NCBI GenBank assembly: GCA_028023455.1
Contig: JAQFVV010000050.1
Span: 804,001-868,000, forward strand
Reading direction: 5' to 3'
Length of the DNA: 64,000 nt
Source: Epiperipatus broadwayi
Taxonomy: Eukaryota; Onychophora; Udeonychophora; Euonychophora; Peripatidae
A program made the translations under genes and the position numbers. Below, piece by piece: positions 1 through 12,630 of this stretch (positions within the stretch are counted from its first letter, which is position 1; the number at the start of each line of letters is the position of its first letter). The notes under the pieces are model-generated. The model made no database searches and was not told the origin of the DNA. It saw nothing but the letters and a program-made list of their open reading frames with translations.

Positions 1-1412
1 AAAACTCATAAAGATGGTTTTCCTTTAAGATTTATTTTTGATTTTACAGGTAGTGTTGTAGAAGGTATTTCTAGATTCTTGAATAATTTTTTAAAACAAT
101 TTGTTGATTTTGGTCAGTACACAGTTTCTTCTTCTTTTGAGGCTTTTGATAAGATTAATAATTTTAAAATGGAAAGTAGTTGGGTATTTGGAAGTTTAGA
201 TATTGAAAATATGTATCAGTCTGTTAATAGGTTAAGCAGTATTGATGTTCTTTTGTCTGTATTGATTAAGAAAAGTTCTTTATCAAAAAATAAAATTAAG
301 GTAATTAAAGATTTGCTTTTGTTATTGGAAGATTCTATATATTTTACTTATAAAGGTAATTTTTATAAGATTAAGGAAGGGTGGATAATAGGTTATATTA
401 TTTCTCCTTTAGTATGTTCAGTTTATATTAGTTTTATGGAAGAGGAAATTATTATTAAAAAGAATTGTTTATATGTAAAATTATTTGTCAGATATGTTGA
501 TGATTGTTTATTTGTTGTTGAGAATGGTAAATTGAAGGAATTTGTAAATGAGTTTAATTGTTTTGATCCTTCTATAAAATTTGTGTTAGAAGGAGGGGGT
601 TAGATTTTGGTAAGTTAAAATTTTTAGATCTTTTGGTGATTAGAAATATAGAAACTAATTGTTTATTGTGCAGTCATTTAGTTAAAAGTAAAGAATTAAG
701 ATCTATAATTAAACCTGATAGCTATCAGTCTGTATCTCATAAAGTAGCTGCTTTAAGGAATTATTGTCATAGGAATATTAAATTAAATAATTCTAGGGGG
801 GTAGCTTTGTTTCAGAAATATCAATTTTATAAAGATTATTTAAGTGTTGGATACTCTGATAAATTTGTTAAAAGTATTTTATTTAATAGTAATATTTGTA
901 AGGATGTAAAGGTTAAAGAAAAATATGATTTTATTTCTTTGCCATTTAAATTGTCTTCTTATAAAATTGTGTGTAGAAATAGTAAATTGTTTGGAAATAA
1001 GAAAATTGCTTGGAAAAGGGGTGTTACATTGAATAATTTATTGAATAATACAAAGGAAGTTTTTGATAGAAAGACTATTCCTGGTGTGGTATATTTTATT
1101 CCTTGTTTATTTTGTAAGAAGGTTTACATAGGTCAGAGTAGTTTGAGTTTAAATGAAAGAGTAAAGGTTCATAAAAGTAGAGTTAAAAATAGATATCTTA
1201 GTTCTGCTTTGTATGTCCATGAAAAAGATACAGGCCACACTATTGATTTTGATGAAGCTAAGGTTGTCTTCTTTGAGAGAAATGAAATCAAAAGACGAAT
1301 TAAAGAGTCTTTATTATTGAAAATTTATGATTCTGAAGCAATTAACTTATTTAAGAGTTCTTTTAATATTAAGGGTGGATGGGAAGTGAATGGATTTGTG
1401 GGTAGTTTTTAA
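1..1412 (+). pseudogene. Penelope-like retroelement: reverse transcriptase plus GIY-YIG endonuclease, 5'-truncated, one frameshift
   Basis: The reading frame is open from base 1, so the element continues to the left of the window. It opens with KTHKDGFPLRFIFDF, resembling the N-terminal PLE reverse-transcriptase block. LDIENMYQSV (about 196-225) is a motif-A-like segment, and FVRYVDDCLFVV (about 484-519) is motif C with the catalytic YVDD. The motif-B region (GWIIGYIISPL) is altered from the usual G-x-PMGSPLSP. The frame stops at 601-603. The homologous frame resumes at about 600 with LDFGKLKFLDLLVIRN, so there is a one-base shift at the G-run 595-599. The second part ends in a GIY-YIG nuclease: GVVYFIP (about 1083), a Cys-x2-Cys pair, YIG (1125-1133), and the downstream Arg and His residues including TGH. 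This RT-then-nuclease order is the known PLE layout. The enzymes would copy element RNA and cut the target DNA. Missing 5' part, frameshift and altered motif B indicate a dead copy. Confidence 0.9.
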
Positions 1413-1457
1413 TAGTATATATAAGTTGTGTTTTTTTTTTTTTTATTTTTCTTTACA

Positions 1458-1486
1458 CTTGAGAAGTCTGCTTGTAGCAGTGAAAC
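1458..1486 (+). ncRNA. Hammerhead-ribozyme-like remnant downstream of the PLE
   Basis: CTTGAGAAG, then a CTGC/GCAG stem with loop TTGTA, then TGAAAC. This has the order of a hammerhead core (CUGAUGA, stem II, GAAA), but the first box is degenerate. It lies about 45 bp after the PLE stop, where hammerhead motifs are known in PLE terminal repeats. I see no clear helix I or III, so it is a relic at best. Confidence 0.35.
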
Positions 1487-1590
1487 CTTAGGTTGTGTTT
1501 TAATATTATTTTTATTCTGGTCTGGTTTAATTTTAGATTTGGGGTAGTTTTGATTTTATATTGACTAGTTTAGCTTTATGCTTGTAATGT

Positions 1591-1591
1591 T

Positions 1592-1671
<80 letters not shown>
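1591..1671. repeat. (TA)n microsatellite
   Basis: About 80 bp of almost pure TA with one CA interruption near 1608. It lies about 180 bp 3' of the PLE coding region. Confidence 0.95.
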
Positions 1672-1674
<3 letters not shown>

Positions 1675-1965
1675 AAGTGTTTCATTTATTTAATGGACCA
1701 GTACTGGAGTATTAATCTCAATGTGTTATATATATAATTTTAAACATTTTTAGTGCTAAATGTATATGTGATGTGTGAGAGTAAATGTTAATGCAATTGT
1801 TTAGATAATTCTAATTCCCTTCAATCATTTGCACAAGACAATTGTTTTTCAATATATGAGTGGACTGTTTTTTATCAGATAAAGGCTAGAGAGCATTTGA
1901 TTTATTTTTAATAACAGTTGCATTACAATTTTATCTCAAATGTAAATATATATGTTACTGGCTAT

Positions 1966-2285
1966 TAACAATAAAGGTAGTACCACCTTTATCTATGGTC
2001 TGATATATTTATCTAGAAACCAAAGATTGCAACTTGACCAAGGTATGTGAGATTGATGATGCAAATAAGTTTAAACAACCCTCTTAATCAGACAAATATA
2101 ACCTATTCTGAAAGCAGACTAATAAAGTCAATTACAACTTACAGATTCTGAAAGCAGATTAATCAATAGTAATTTATAGCTTCCAAATTTTATATATAGT
2201 ATATATTTGGTTAAGTTGCAATCTTCAGTGTCTATATAAATATATCAGACCAAAGATAAAGATGGTATTGCTTTTATTGTTAATA
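1966..2285. repeat. Foldback element, family C
   Basis: Two inverted arms of about 75 bp: 1966-2042, and 2207-2285 reading back. Both carry the string GGTCTGATATATTTAT and GATTGCAACTT. The middle holds two tandem-like copies of TTCTGAAAGCAGA. Just beyond the right arm comes GTTGCCTTGACTACGGATTG, a core seen again near 8230, 19450, 30470, 57900, 58280 and 59990. No coding potential. Non-autonomous DNA-transposon-like or SINE-like repeat of unknown class. Confidence 0.7.
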
Positions 2286-2415
2286 TAGGTTGCCTTGACT
2301 ACGGATTGAGATTGTTGCTAGCTTAAGAGTTAATTGTTATCATCTATATTTATAAAGCTATTAAAGCTTTTAGTAATTGGCTTTATTGTCTTAGTTACTC
2401 ACAAAATATGAAAAA

Positions 2416-2522
2416 CAGCATTGTATAGAATGCCTAGGAATTGTATACAATGCTGTAAGTGGGGCATCCAAATATGAAATGCATATATTGCCATACACTT
2501 CCTAGGCATTTATAAAATGCTG
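2416..2522. repeat. Hairpin repeat
   Basis: CAGCATTGTATA at 2416 pairs exactly with TATACAATGCTG at 2444-2455. A second, longer inverted match joins 2416-2441 (containing ATGCCTAGGAA) to 2496-2522. No gene. Confidence 0.6.
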
Positions 2523-2813
2523 AAATAAAAACCAGCAAAATATAAAACACTTCCAGTATAAATGTGTCCAGTCACAGAGATGGTGACTCTTAAATTTCAC
2601 ATATCTGACACATGATTAGTAAAATTAATGATTGAAATTATTAGAAAATGCTGTGGACATTTATCATAATGCCTTGAAATTCTTTACAATCTTGAAGATA
2701 TACATGATTTGAAAATCATTCACTCTTGAATCTTTACTTCCAAAATAATGGTGTAAATAGCTATTTATTCTTTTCTGGCTTGTTTGATATTTACTGCAAA
2801 ATTGGCATTTCAC

Positions 2814-2899
2814 ATTCATCATCAGATACTAACTGGTTGTTATTATATTTTATCAATTCATCATCATATACTAACTGGTTATAATTATATTTTATTATC
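2814..2899. repeat. Two-copy tandem repeat, period 43
   Basis: ATTCATCATCAGATACTAA at 2814 recurs at 2857 with few changes, followed in both by CTGGTT and TTATATTTTAT. Confidence 0.65.
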
Positions 2900-3324
2900 A
2901 GAGAGCTTGCCAGTAAAAAAATACTAATTGTGCCATGACTCTTTATGAAGAAAGTAAAACTCTAGCATATTATCAGAAATGTAATATATAGGTAAACATT
3001 TATTATTTAATAAAAACCCCATATAGAATACTATTTTGGACAGTTTTGATTGAATATTTTTTGATAGAGGTTAAATATGAAAAAAAAGTATCTTCTAATC
3101 AGTTTTCTTACATTTTTCCTTGGATCATTTTGTTAAAAACTTTTTTAATACTTTGCCAAAAATGTATTTAATTTTCTTTAAAATGATCAGGTATTCTATG
3201 TGTCTATGTGAAGCATATACAGAATGAAAATAAAAATGAAAATAGACTTTGACTAAAAACTACATATATTGTACAAAATGCTGGATTTTCACACTCTTCT
3301 GGTAATATATATATATATATATAT

Positions 3325-5376
3325 TATAACGATCCAAAACAATAGTGGAGACAGCAAATTACGTATCTGCAACTACCAGGGCACCATCTAGGCATTTAAA
3401 CCTAGAAAAATTTATAGAGTAGGCAGATACGCGCTGTTAAGATTCCACTTTATTTAAATATTCAGATCGTTAGCCCAAGTCACTAGCTCAGTGGAGTAGC
3501 AGAGATAATAAAATATAAATTTTATATCTTAAATATAAAAGAATAAAAGCCACTGCCAGAAATTAACACATAAAAATATTTATTTACGCACATATAAAAT
3601 AACATTTAAATTTTGAGGAATAAATTCAACATTTTAGATTTTTCTATTAATCTTTAGTTTTACATTTAAGTAAATTACAACCATGAGTTTAATATTTATT
3701 TAGTGAGTCGAGTATGAATAGACTACATAGATCTGCATTTGAAAAGAAAATATTCTTCCCTGATTTAACCTTAGGCAACAAATTTCGCAATCAAACCGGC
3801 GCCAATCCATCTGATACATTTATGTATTCAATGTAGCATGAAAATACGACAACACAAAATACTATACTGTCAGGAATGTACATCTGATCAGTAAGTAGAA
3901 TTAGAGAAGACATTGTCTCTCCACCAACAGGAATGTTACATCTGTTGGCGAGTAGAACAATAAACATAAAACTCCATAGGAATGGACTGCGGTCCTTTGC
4001 CGTCTTACAAACCCATCCATAGGCAAACAGAAGGTGTGTGGCATATATATATAATCCTGCCCATAGCGGATCTCATACTACATCTACAATTACACAAATA
4101 TATCCAATCCATTGAACCAATTCAACTACGAAATGAATAACCTAAGATTACCCTCCCTTAATATAACTTTACAAAACTATATAGCCATTCACGCCCGACT
4201 TAAATTTAACATTTAAATACGTTCGCACAGATTATTTTTATACAATTTGTTTTATAATGTCGAGTATAGATCGGCTGCACAGATTCCACGGTCAAAAACA
4301 TTCCAAATTAAACACAACCGATCAAAATACAAAGTCAATCGATAACGTCAATTGCTGAGGGAATACAGGAGACCCTTTGGTGTTCATCATAAGACACCGC
4401 AGTGGCATCGTTGACTTATATATTCTAATCGACTGTGAAAACCACAACATAATCAACCGCTAACGAATCTCTGCAACGTCTATACCCAACTTAAATGTAA
4501 TGCATTTAATAATTTCTACAATAAATATTACTACAAATAAAAATAATAAAATGGAAATGATTTTAGCAAAACTTAACTATATAAATTTAAACAATCAATT
4601 ATTAATTTGAAAATCAAATAAGAGTTCATTTTAAAATTTAAATTAGCTGAATCTTTAAAAAAAACATTGACGAAAGTTCTTAATTACTTTTTTTGTTGTT
4701 GTTGTTAATTTGTAAAGTTCATAGCTCATGGTAGAAGAGTCCAGGTTTCTGCTTTTAATTCCCGCGATGCCTCCATTGGAAGATAATGTTCTGGAGATGG
4801 CAATAGCTGGTTCAAGGTATCACAGTCTTTTCATTTTTTTTTATAGAGAGTGTGGTATGTGCGTCCTACCACATCTCTCAAACACAAAACGCTGGAACTG
4901 TCAGAAAAAACTGTATTTCCCTTTTTATATTATCCACACGGATTCAATCAACAAAACGTCACTAATCCATCACTTTCATTAGGGTCCGAGCCAAGGCTTA
5001 GTGCTTCCATTGGTCAAGCTAATTTCTCTTTATTTTCTTATCTATCTTTCATCAGATCATTTTAATTATACAAGAGCCCAAGGCTAGCTTGCTTTTCAAA
5101 CAATTTATAAACAATCATTTCCATTTACAGATTACAAGAATTAATTAATACCTGTTTTTATTTTTAAATCTTGTACTTTTTTTTTATAAAAAAGTACGTT
5201 CAAATACTTATTTATTTGTTTTTTTTTAAAAAAATATTTTTAAAGTTTGGCATCTGTGCGAATGTATATACGTTTAACAAACATTTTAATTTTAGCGTTT
5301 AGTTTTTTACTTTTATTTGCGAACTTTTAAGTTTTTATTTTAAATTAATGTAACGACATATTTATATATCGTTACA
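3325..5376. repeat. Left LTR-like direct repeat
   Basis: Its first 59 bp (to CCATCTAGG at 3384) are clearly diverged from the right copy; the rest is near identical. It contains the GC-richer stretch 3750-4500, and the end is a 28-bp imperfect palindrome at 5349-5376. Small open frames inside (for example 4850-5065) have no recognisable domain. Confidence 0.7.
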
Positions 5377-6090
5377 TATCAGTAAACTTCCTCAAAAAAC
5401 AAAAACATTAAAAAAAAAAAAAAGAATTTACTTAGTGTTAGTAATTACGTTACACAAATTGATTATATATGAAAATTTCAAAAGGACAAAACTTTTTTTT
5501 TTACAAGACAAAACAGTAATTACACACAAATATAATGATTAAAAAAAAAGTTGACTGTTGATTCCCTATTACCAGCTAAATTTCTGCCCCCTCCCTTCCA
5601 AGTTTCATTTCTCCTACCTTTAACTATTACTTAGGCAAGTTGAACGATTAGATTTTAATTTAACAAGACTTTTTTTTTTTTTTTTAAAAAATTATGATTT
5701 AGATTTATTATTACGTTTTATTTATTAGTTTTTATTCCTCGAATTTATCTCTACATATGCGCAATTTTTCTTACTGGCAGCACTTTTTAAACAAAACTTC
5801 AAACTGCAACTCCACGTCAATACAACAAATATATTTATACTAATTTCAGAAAAAATATTACGGGCATGATTTATTTTCAAAAGTACTAGTGGTTTATTAA
5901 ACATCTGGCTATAACTTTACGTTAGTACAAAAATGTACTTATTTCAGAAAAAACAACAAATGTTATTTGCATGATTCACTTTTAAAATTCTCAGGGCACT
6001 CGTGATTTATTAAAGATAGAAAATTTCATCATCATCAATTCCCCTTCTCAGGGTCAATCTCTGAGGTAAGGCCACACTTGGGATGCCAAT
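5377..6090. other. Interior of the LTR-like element, non-coding
   Basis: AT-rich with A and T homopolymers. It ends with GGCCACACTTGGGATGCCAA just before the right repeat. I see no convincing tRNA primer-binding site next to the left repeat and only a weak purine tract before the right one. No open frame of interest. Confidence 0.6.
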
Positions 6091-8153
6091 TATAATGATC
6101 GAAATGAAAGTGAAGATCGAATCTAACCGCAAACTACGATATCTGCTCTACAGGGCGCCATCTAGGCATTTAAACCTAGAAAAATTTATAGAGTAGGCAG
6201 ATACGCGCTGTTAAGATTCCACTTTATTTAAATATTCAGATCATTAGCCCAAGTCACTAGCTCAGTGGAGTAGCAGAGATAATAAAATATAAATTTTATA
6301 TCTTAAATATAAAAGAATAAAAGCCACTGCCAGAAATTAACACATAAAAATATTTATTTACGCACATATAAAATAACATTTAAATTTTGAGGAATAAATT
6401 CAACATTTTAGATTTTTCTATTAATCTTTAGTTTTACATTTAAGTAAATTACAACCATGAGTTTAATATTTATTTAGTGAGTCGAGTATGAATAGACTAC
6501 ATAGATCTGCATTTGAAAAGAAAATATTCTTCCCTGATTTAACCTTAGGCAACAAATTTCGCAATCAAACCGGCGCCAATCCATCTGATACATTTATGTA
6601 TTCAATGTAGCATGAAAATACGACAACACAAAATACTATACTGTCAGGAATGTACATCTGATCAGTAAGTAGAATTAGAGAAGACATTGTCTCTCCACCA
6701 ACAGGAATGTTACATCTGTTGGCGAGTAGAACAATAAACATAAAACTCCATAGGAATGGACTGCGGTCCTTTGCCGTCTTACAAACCCATCCATAGGCAA
6801 ACAGAAGGTGTGTGGCATATATATATATAATCCTGCCCATAGCGGATCTCATACTACATCTACAATTACACAAATATATCCAATCCATTGAACCAATTCA
6901 ACTACGAAATGAATAACCTAAGATTACCCTCCCTTAATATAACTTTACAAAACTATATAGCCATTCACGCCCGACTTAAATTTAACATTTAAATACGTTT
7001 GCACAGATTATTTTTATACAATTTGTTTTATAATGTCGAGTATAGATCGGCTGCACAGATTCCACGGTCAAAAACATTCCAAATTAAACACAACCGATCA
7101 AAATACAAAGTCAATCGATAACGTCAATTGCTGAGGGAATACAGGAGACCCTTTGGTGTTCATCATAAGACACCGCAGTGACATCGTTGACTTATATATT
7201 CTAATCGACTGTGAAAACCACAACATAATCAACCACTAACGAATCTCTGCAACGTCTATACCCAACTTAAATGTAATGCATTTAATAATTTCTACAATAA
7301 ATATTACTACAAATAATAATAATAAAATGGAAATGATTTTAGCAAAACTTAACTATATAAATTTAAACAATCAATTATTAATTTGAAAATCAAATAAGAG
7401 TTCATTTTAAAATTTAAATTAGCTGAATCTTTAAAAAAAAACATTGACGAAAGTTCTTAATTACTTTTTTTGTTGTTGTTGTTAATTTGTAAAGTTCATA
7501 GCTCACGGTAGAAGAGTCCAGGTTTCTGCTTTTAATTCCCGCGATGCCTCCATTGGAAGATAATGTTCTGGAGATGGCAATAGCTGGTTCAAGGTATCAC
7601 AGTCTTTTCATTTTTTTTTTATAGAGAGTGTGGTATGTGCGTCCTACCACATCTCTCAAACACAAAACGCTGGAACTGTCAGAAAAAACTGTATTTCCCT
7701 TTTTATATTATCCACACGGATTCAATCAACAAAACGTCACTAATCCATCACTTTCATTAGGGTCCGAGCCAAGGCTTAGTGCTTCCATTGGTCAAGCTAA
7801 TTTCTCTTTATTTTCTTATCTATCTTTCATCAGATCATTTTAATTATACAAGAGCCCAAGGCTAGCTTGCTTTTCAAACAATTTATAAACAATCATTTCC
7901 ATTTACAGATTACAAGAATTAATTAATACCTGTTTTTATTTTTAAATCTTGTACTTTTTTTTTATAAAAAAGTACGTTCAAATACTTATTTATTTGTTTT
8001 TTAAAAAAAAATATTTTTAAAGTTTGGCATCTGTGCGAATGTATATACGTTTAACAAACATTTTAATTTTAGCATTTAGTTTTTTACTTTTATTTGCGAA
8101 CTTTTAAGTTTTTATTTTAAATTAATGTAACAACATATTTATATATCGTTACA
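6091..8153. repeat. Right LTR-like direct repeat
   Basis: Matches 3325-5376. I noticed about eight substitutions, six of them CG versus TG or CA, plus small length changes in A, T and TA runs (for example near 6819 and 7617). A 107-codon minus-strand frame at 6565-6888 exists only here: the left copy differs by one TA unit that breaks it, so it is not a conserved gene. Confidence 0.7.
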
Positions 8154-8164
8154 ATATATATATA

Positions 8165-8430
8165 TATATATATATGCAGCAGTCACTATTTAAATAATAC
8201 CAATATCAATAACAATCAACAATATTAATCCGTTGTCGTGTCAACTTCATATAACAATATAGATGTATATCCATCTTTATCTATAGCCTAACATGTTCAA
8301 TTAGGAACAAGACAGCAACTTCTCTAAAAGGAGTTAGATTAAAATTCAAAGAAGTTTATATAAATCTCATTAAACACACAAATATAAAATGTTTTTGAAA
8401 GCAAATTAATAAATAATCATTATAGCAGAT
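8165..8430. repeat. Family C repeat copy
   Basis: Carries the family features in order: CAATATCAATAACAATCAAC, then CCGTTGTCGTGTCAAC, then CCATCTTTATCTATAGCC, then a tail with TTTTTGAAAGCAAATTAAT. More decayed than the copy at 1966-2285. It starts right after the TA tract that follows the LTR-like element. Confidence 0.6.
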
Positions 8431-11400
8431 TATATAAGTTAATGTTTATTGTAATTAAAACAGTGAAGTTTCAATGTATTAAGTATCCTAGTCATCATTA
8501 TTTAAAATTATAACATTTCAAAGTTAAATATTTGAAAGGTCTGATGTTGTTTATTTAAATGTGATCAGATCTCTAATTGATAATAAACGTTAAATTATAT
8601 ACTCTATGATAATTCTTTTATATTTCAAATTAATGACAAGTTCATTCTATTATATATATATATATATTGTACCCTTACTTCTTGATATACAAAATAGTTT
8701 AAAATACAACTAGCTCAGTTACATTATTATGCTTAATTAAAATTTGCATATCTATCTTTAATATACTTTTATATTATTATATTTTAATTAAATTTATTAT
8801 CAATCATTAAAATCAATATAGTTTTAGATTATACTAATTAAATAAGTATTTATAAAATTATGAGACTGTGAAGTAAAGTTACAAAGTAATAAGCAGATTT
8901 ACACTGAGTCAATATCTCCCAAGATACTGTCTCAATGGCATAAGAATACTACCACTACCTTATTATCTTACCATTACATCTATAGCATTCTTATGACTTT
9001 TTAAAATGAAATAAATTATCTTTAATAATACTAAAATAATTCCTAACTTTTAACTTAAAATATAATTAAATAATCTCAGGTTCTTCTAAGCTGTTTTAAA
9101 ATAATAATAACTCATGTAAATAAGTATGATGTGGGATTTTATATCAAACTTAAATACACCTAACTTATTTTAATAATAATAAATAATACTAATCTTAGAA
9201 TGTAATTTAATCTCATCTATTTCTATGATATAATCAAGCATTAAATGAACAAACAATCATATGTATTTTTTATTTCATATGGTATATTCATTTTAAAATA
9301 GATCAACATCTTATACTTAATCATCTGTGGCATTAAACAATACTGTATTCTTATAATGTATTATAATCATCTTATGACCATGTAATATTTTTTCATGTCA
9401 ATCAATTCTTATAAAATGATAGTAAGCAAATATTGTTTATTTTTAAATAACAATAACAAATTATTTTTGCAAATATTATGTTTATTTCAAATCATCTGAG
9501 TCAAAATCTGGTAAAATAATGAAAACTCGACACTTTTAAAACAAATAACAAATTTATTTACAATAACCAAATAAAATTTATTTACACTATTTACAGTTTT
9601 AGAATTTAAGAAAATAAATAAAATAAAATAAGAAATACAAATACAAGAAGTTTATATGTACTAATTCATTCTTAACAACAATTATACATTCTTCAATACT
9701 ATACTAATAATATATAGTATTTTTCAAAACTAATTTAAAAATAAATAGTAGGTACTTTAATTACTACAAATAATAATATATAAGACTATTATAGCAGTAA
9801 ACAATGAAACTTCTAATTAAATACTACATAATTAAGTATACCATTTATAAGTAACATATATTTACTTTATATAGCATTCTAATAGCTACAAAATTAAGTA
9901 TCTTGTAGTAAAACAAATAATTGACTGTAATTATACTTTACTTAAGTAATTCCTTTATATTTTTATCAAATATGCATACATATCTGTTCTTTCAAATACT
10001 ATTATTTAAATCATTTATCAATTTCAAATTCATAAAGCATTACCTTAGATAAATTCTATGATTCTTTTCTAGTAAAAATCATACTTTACTTATGTGTTAT
10101 TTTAACCTTTCTAATAAATTCCTACTATAAAACATATTTTAAACTTACTAAAATTTCCGAAAATAAACATCTATTTTAAATAAAATATTCATTACTAAAC
10201 TACCTACACTACATGCTATACTAATAAACTTCAACCAAATATACCTACCCATAACGTAACTTAACATAAAAACAAAATCAAAAAAAATAGACTTTTAAAA
10301 CCCTTTCGACTTCAAAATAAAAATAATACTTAGATAAAAATAAATAAATTCTAATATATAACATAATAAAAATATAAAACTTATTTACGAAAGAACATAT
10401 ATATTTTAAGCTCTACGTAATTCATATTTATATTATAATTAAAAATACATATTTTAATAAAGTGTTGCAATATAATATTTATAAAAACTAATCACCACAA
10501 CAATATGACTAAAAAAAAAATAAAATAAAACATAACAAATTACCATAATAAAATAACCTACCGTATTCTTAATTTCACCATAAAAAAAACACAACACCAA
10601 AACATAAAACTATATAATTATAAAATAAATTTATAATTAATTATTATATTATTTTTAAGTTATTATTTAATAAAGTACCTAACCTACTTTTAATATTTAA
10701 TAATATTTTAAATTTTATTTAAATAAATAAAATAAAAATATATACTATTCCAGCATTTTTCTACATAAAACTAACAAAACCTACATATAAAGCAATAGAA
10801 CACTATTTCCTATACATTTTGAAATTTATAATAAAAAGAAATCTTTTTTTAAAAAAAATCCCACAAGAAAACAAAAAAAATAAAAAAAAATTATAATTTT
10901 GACTCTTCATAAAATATTATTTAAATATTATTTCTAAACTAATTTATATTTATATTATATTTATTAAATACTTTAAGTGTTTTGTATATACTTGATTTAT
11001 AAAAACATATCAGTAAAATAATTCTACTAAATTGATACTCAATATAATAATTTATATATAATTTAAATAACATATTTATAATCTATTCCTTTCAAACCAA
11101 ATTTGTCTTTTAACAAAAACTAACAATTTATTAAAATTATACTTCTATATCTTTACTTAAGATATAATATATTTTTAAAAACTCAAAAACTTCTATAAAA
11201 ATCATATTTCTTTAAATACTATCTATAATAGACAATAGTAATTTAAACTTTTAAAACTATTTATAGTCCAAAATATACTTTCTCCACCTTTTATTACTAA
11301 CCTTATTTTCTACTAAATTTCTGATATATTTCTACAATTTTTTCCTGATTATTTGTACTAAAGGTTTCATATTGAGAACCGGGAATTATTTTTTTACTAC

Positions 11401-12318
11401 TTTTTATAAATATATACAATAACACTCTTGTTTTCCTGATTTTAAGGTTTATAAATTTGTATTTTCCAATAGCACATTACTTGAAATTTAATTGAGCCCC
11501 CAACAAGCTTTTACGGCAAACCCTTACGAGGTTTAAACAACAACTTACTATTTATATTTATACACACTATTAAAAAAAAATATAACTTATTTAATATTTA
11601 ATATACACATTTAAAAAAATTTATCTTTATTTAAACTATAAACATTTTAAAAATCTTCCCTGATTTAAATCTTAACTTTTATAAGACATTTAAAATAAAT
11701 TAAACTTTAAAACTACATTTTTAAAGTAATATTTTTAAAAACAAATTTAATATTTTACATTAATATCTTTATTTTTATCTCGTGATAACTCACGTATTAT
11801 TTATAAATTTCACAACATAATTTTAAAATGTTTTGCACCTTTTGCTTCCACGTGTGTTTGACCAATTAACACTCTTACAAACGACTCCCATAACTAAAAA
11901 AACTAACAATGCTTTTTAAAATAAAACTATTTTTAAAATAAATAAAATATACACAGCTTTTAAAATAATTATTTGATATGATTAAAATCAAATATTAATC
12001 TCAATTTAAGCACTTATAATTTAAAATATTTCTATTCAATTTAACATACATTTTAAATAAATAAAATCTTTGTCTAATTTTAACTTGCTTTAAAACTTTG
12101 CTTCAAACATTTTTATTAAATTTATTAATGCAGTAGTACATCATAATCACATCATTTAAAACTTCCAAACCAACACAATCACAATCAAAACCATAGATGA
12201 CTATTAACTATGGTAACATTACCACAACAAAGCAACACACACTTTAAAACTTCTAAATTAAAATTTTCTACTGATTAGCACAAAACAAAGGGACCCATAA
12301 AAGGGCACAAAAATATAT

Positions 12319-12321
<3 letters not shown>
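8431..12321. other. Gene-free AT-rich region with strong strand asymmetry
   Basis: No open frame with recognisable domains. From about 9540 to 12260 the plus strand has very few G compared with C; for example 10201-10260 has two G and about 18 C. Near 11380-11530 there is a short less AT-rich piece (ACCGGGAATT; TTTACGGCAAACCC). I see no terminal repeats that would define an element. Confidence 0.6.

Positions 12322-12389
<68 letters not shown>
12322..12389. repeat. (TA)n microsatellite
   Basis: About 68 bp of pure TA. Confidence 0.95.
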
Positions 12390-12392
<3 letters not shown>

Positions 12393-12419
12393 ACCTTCTC
12401 CCAAGACAGCTATACTATT

Positions 12420-12630
12420 AATGAATCATATTACATGTTTTAGGCACCATAATTACTACTGTACCCTAGATACTGCCAATCATCATGCCATCCACATTGG
12501 TCACCATAATTGCAACTGTAACCTGCCAACAGCCAGCCTTCATCTACTAAACAGTCATGTCATGTTGGCAAGCACCATAATCGCATCTGTAACCTAGCTT
12601 CCTGATCTAGCTGGTCACCAATGAATCATA
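12420..12630. repeat. Degenerate tandem repeat with CACCATAAT core
   Basis: CACCATAATTACTACTGTA at 12445, CACCATAATTGCAACTGTA at 12502 and CACCATAATCGCATCTGTA at 12573, so the spacing is 57 and 71 bp. ATGAATCATA-type sequence lies at both ends (12421 and 12620). Confidence 0.65.

Larger units (their letters stand above)
3325..8153. mobile_element. Non-autonomous LTR-retrotransposon-like element with 2.05-kb direct repeats
   Basis: Long direct repeats at 3325-5376 and 6091-8153 flank a 714-bp interior without coding sequence. Each repeat starts with TATAAYGATC and ends ATCGTTACA, compatible with a degraded TG...CA LTR carrying a short terminal inverted repeat (TRTAAYGAT / ATCGTTACA). The whole unit sits in a TA tract, so a target duplication cannot be read. 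Beyond the first ~60 bp the repeats are near identical, which means a young insertion or recent conversion. I find no gag, protease, RT or integrase, so any mobility would need enzymes from another element. A plain segmental duplication is the alternative, but matched ends and the LTR-interior-LTR order favour an LTR element. Confidence 0.65.

Noticed and set aside
4850-5065. 71-codon frame present identically in both LTR-like repeats (also 7628-7843)
   Set aside because: Identity only reflects the recent repeat copies. No domain, no start context, low-complexity C-terminus.
6565-6888. 107-codon minus-strand frame in the right LTR-like repeat
   Set aside because: The near-identical left repeat has one TA unit fewer, which breaks the frame. 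No recognisable domain.
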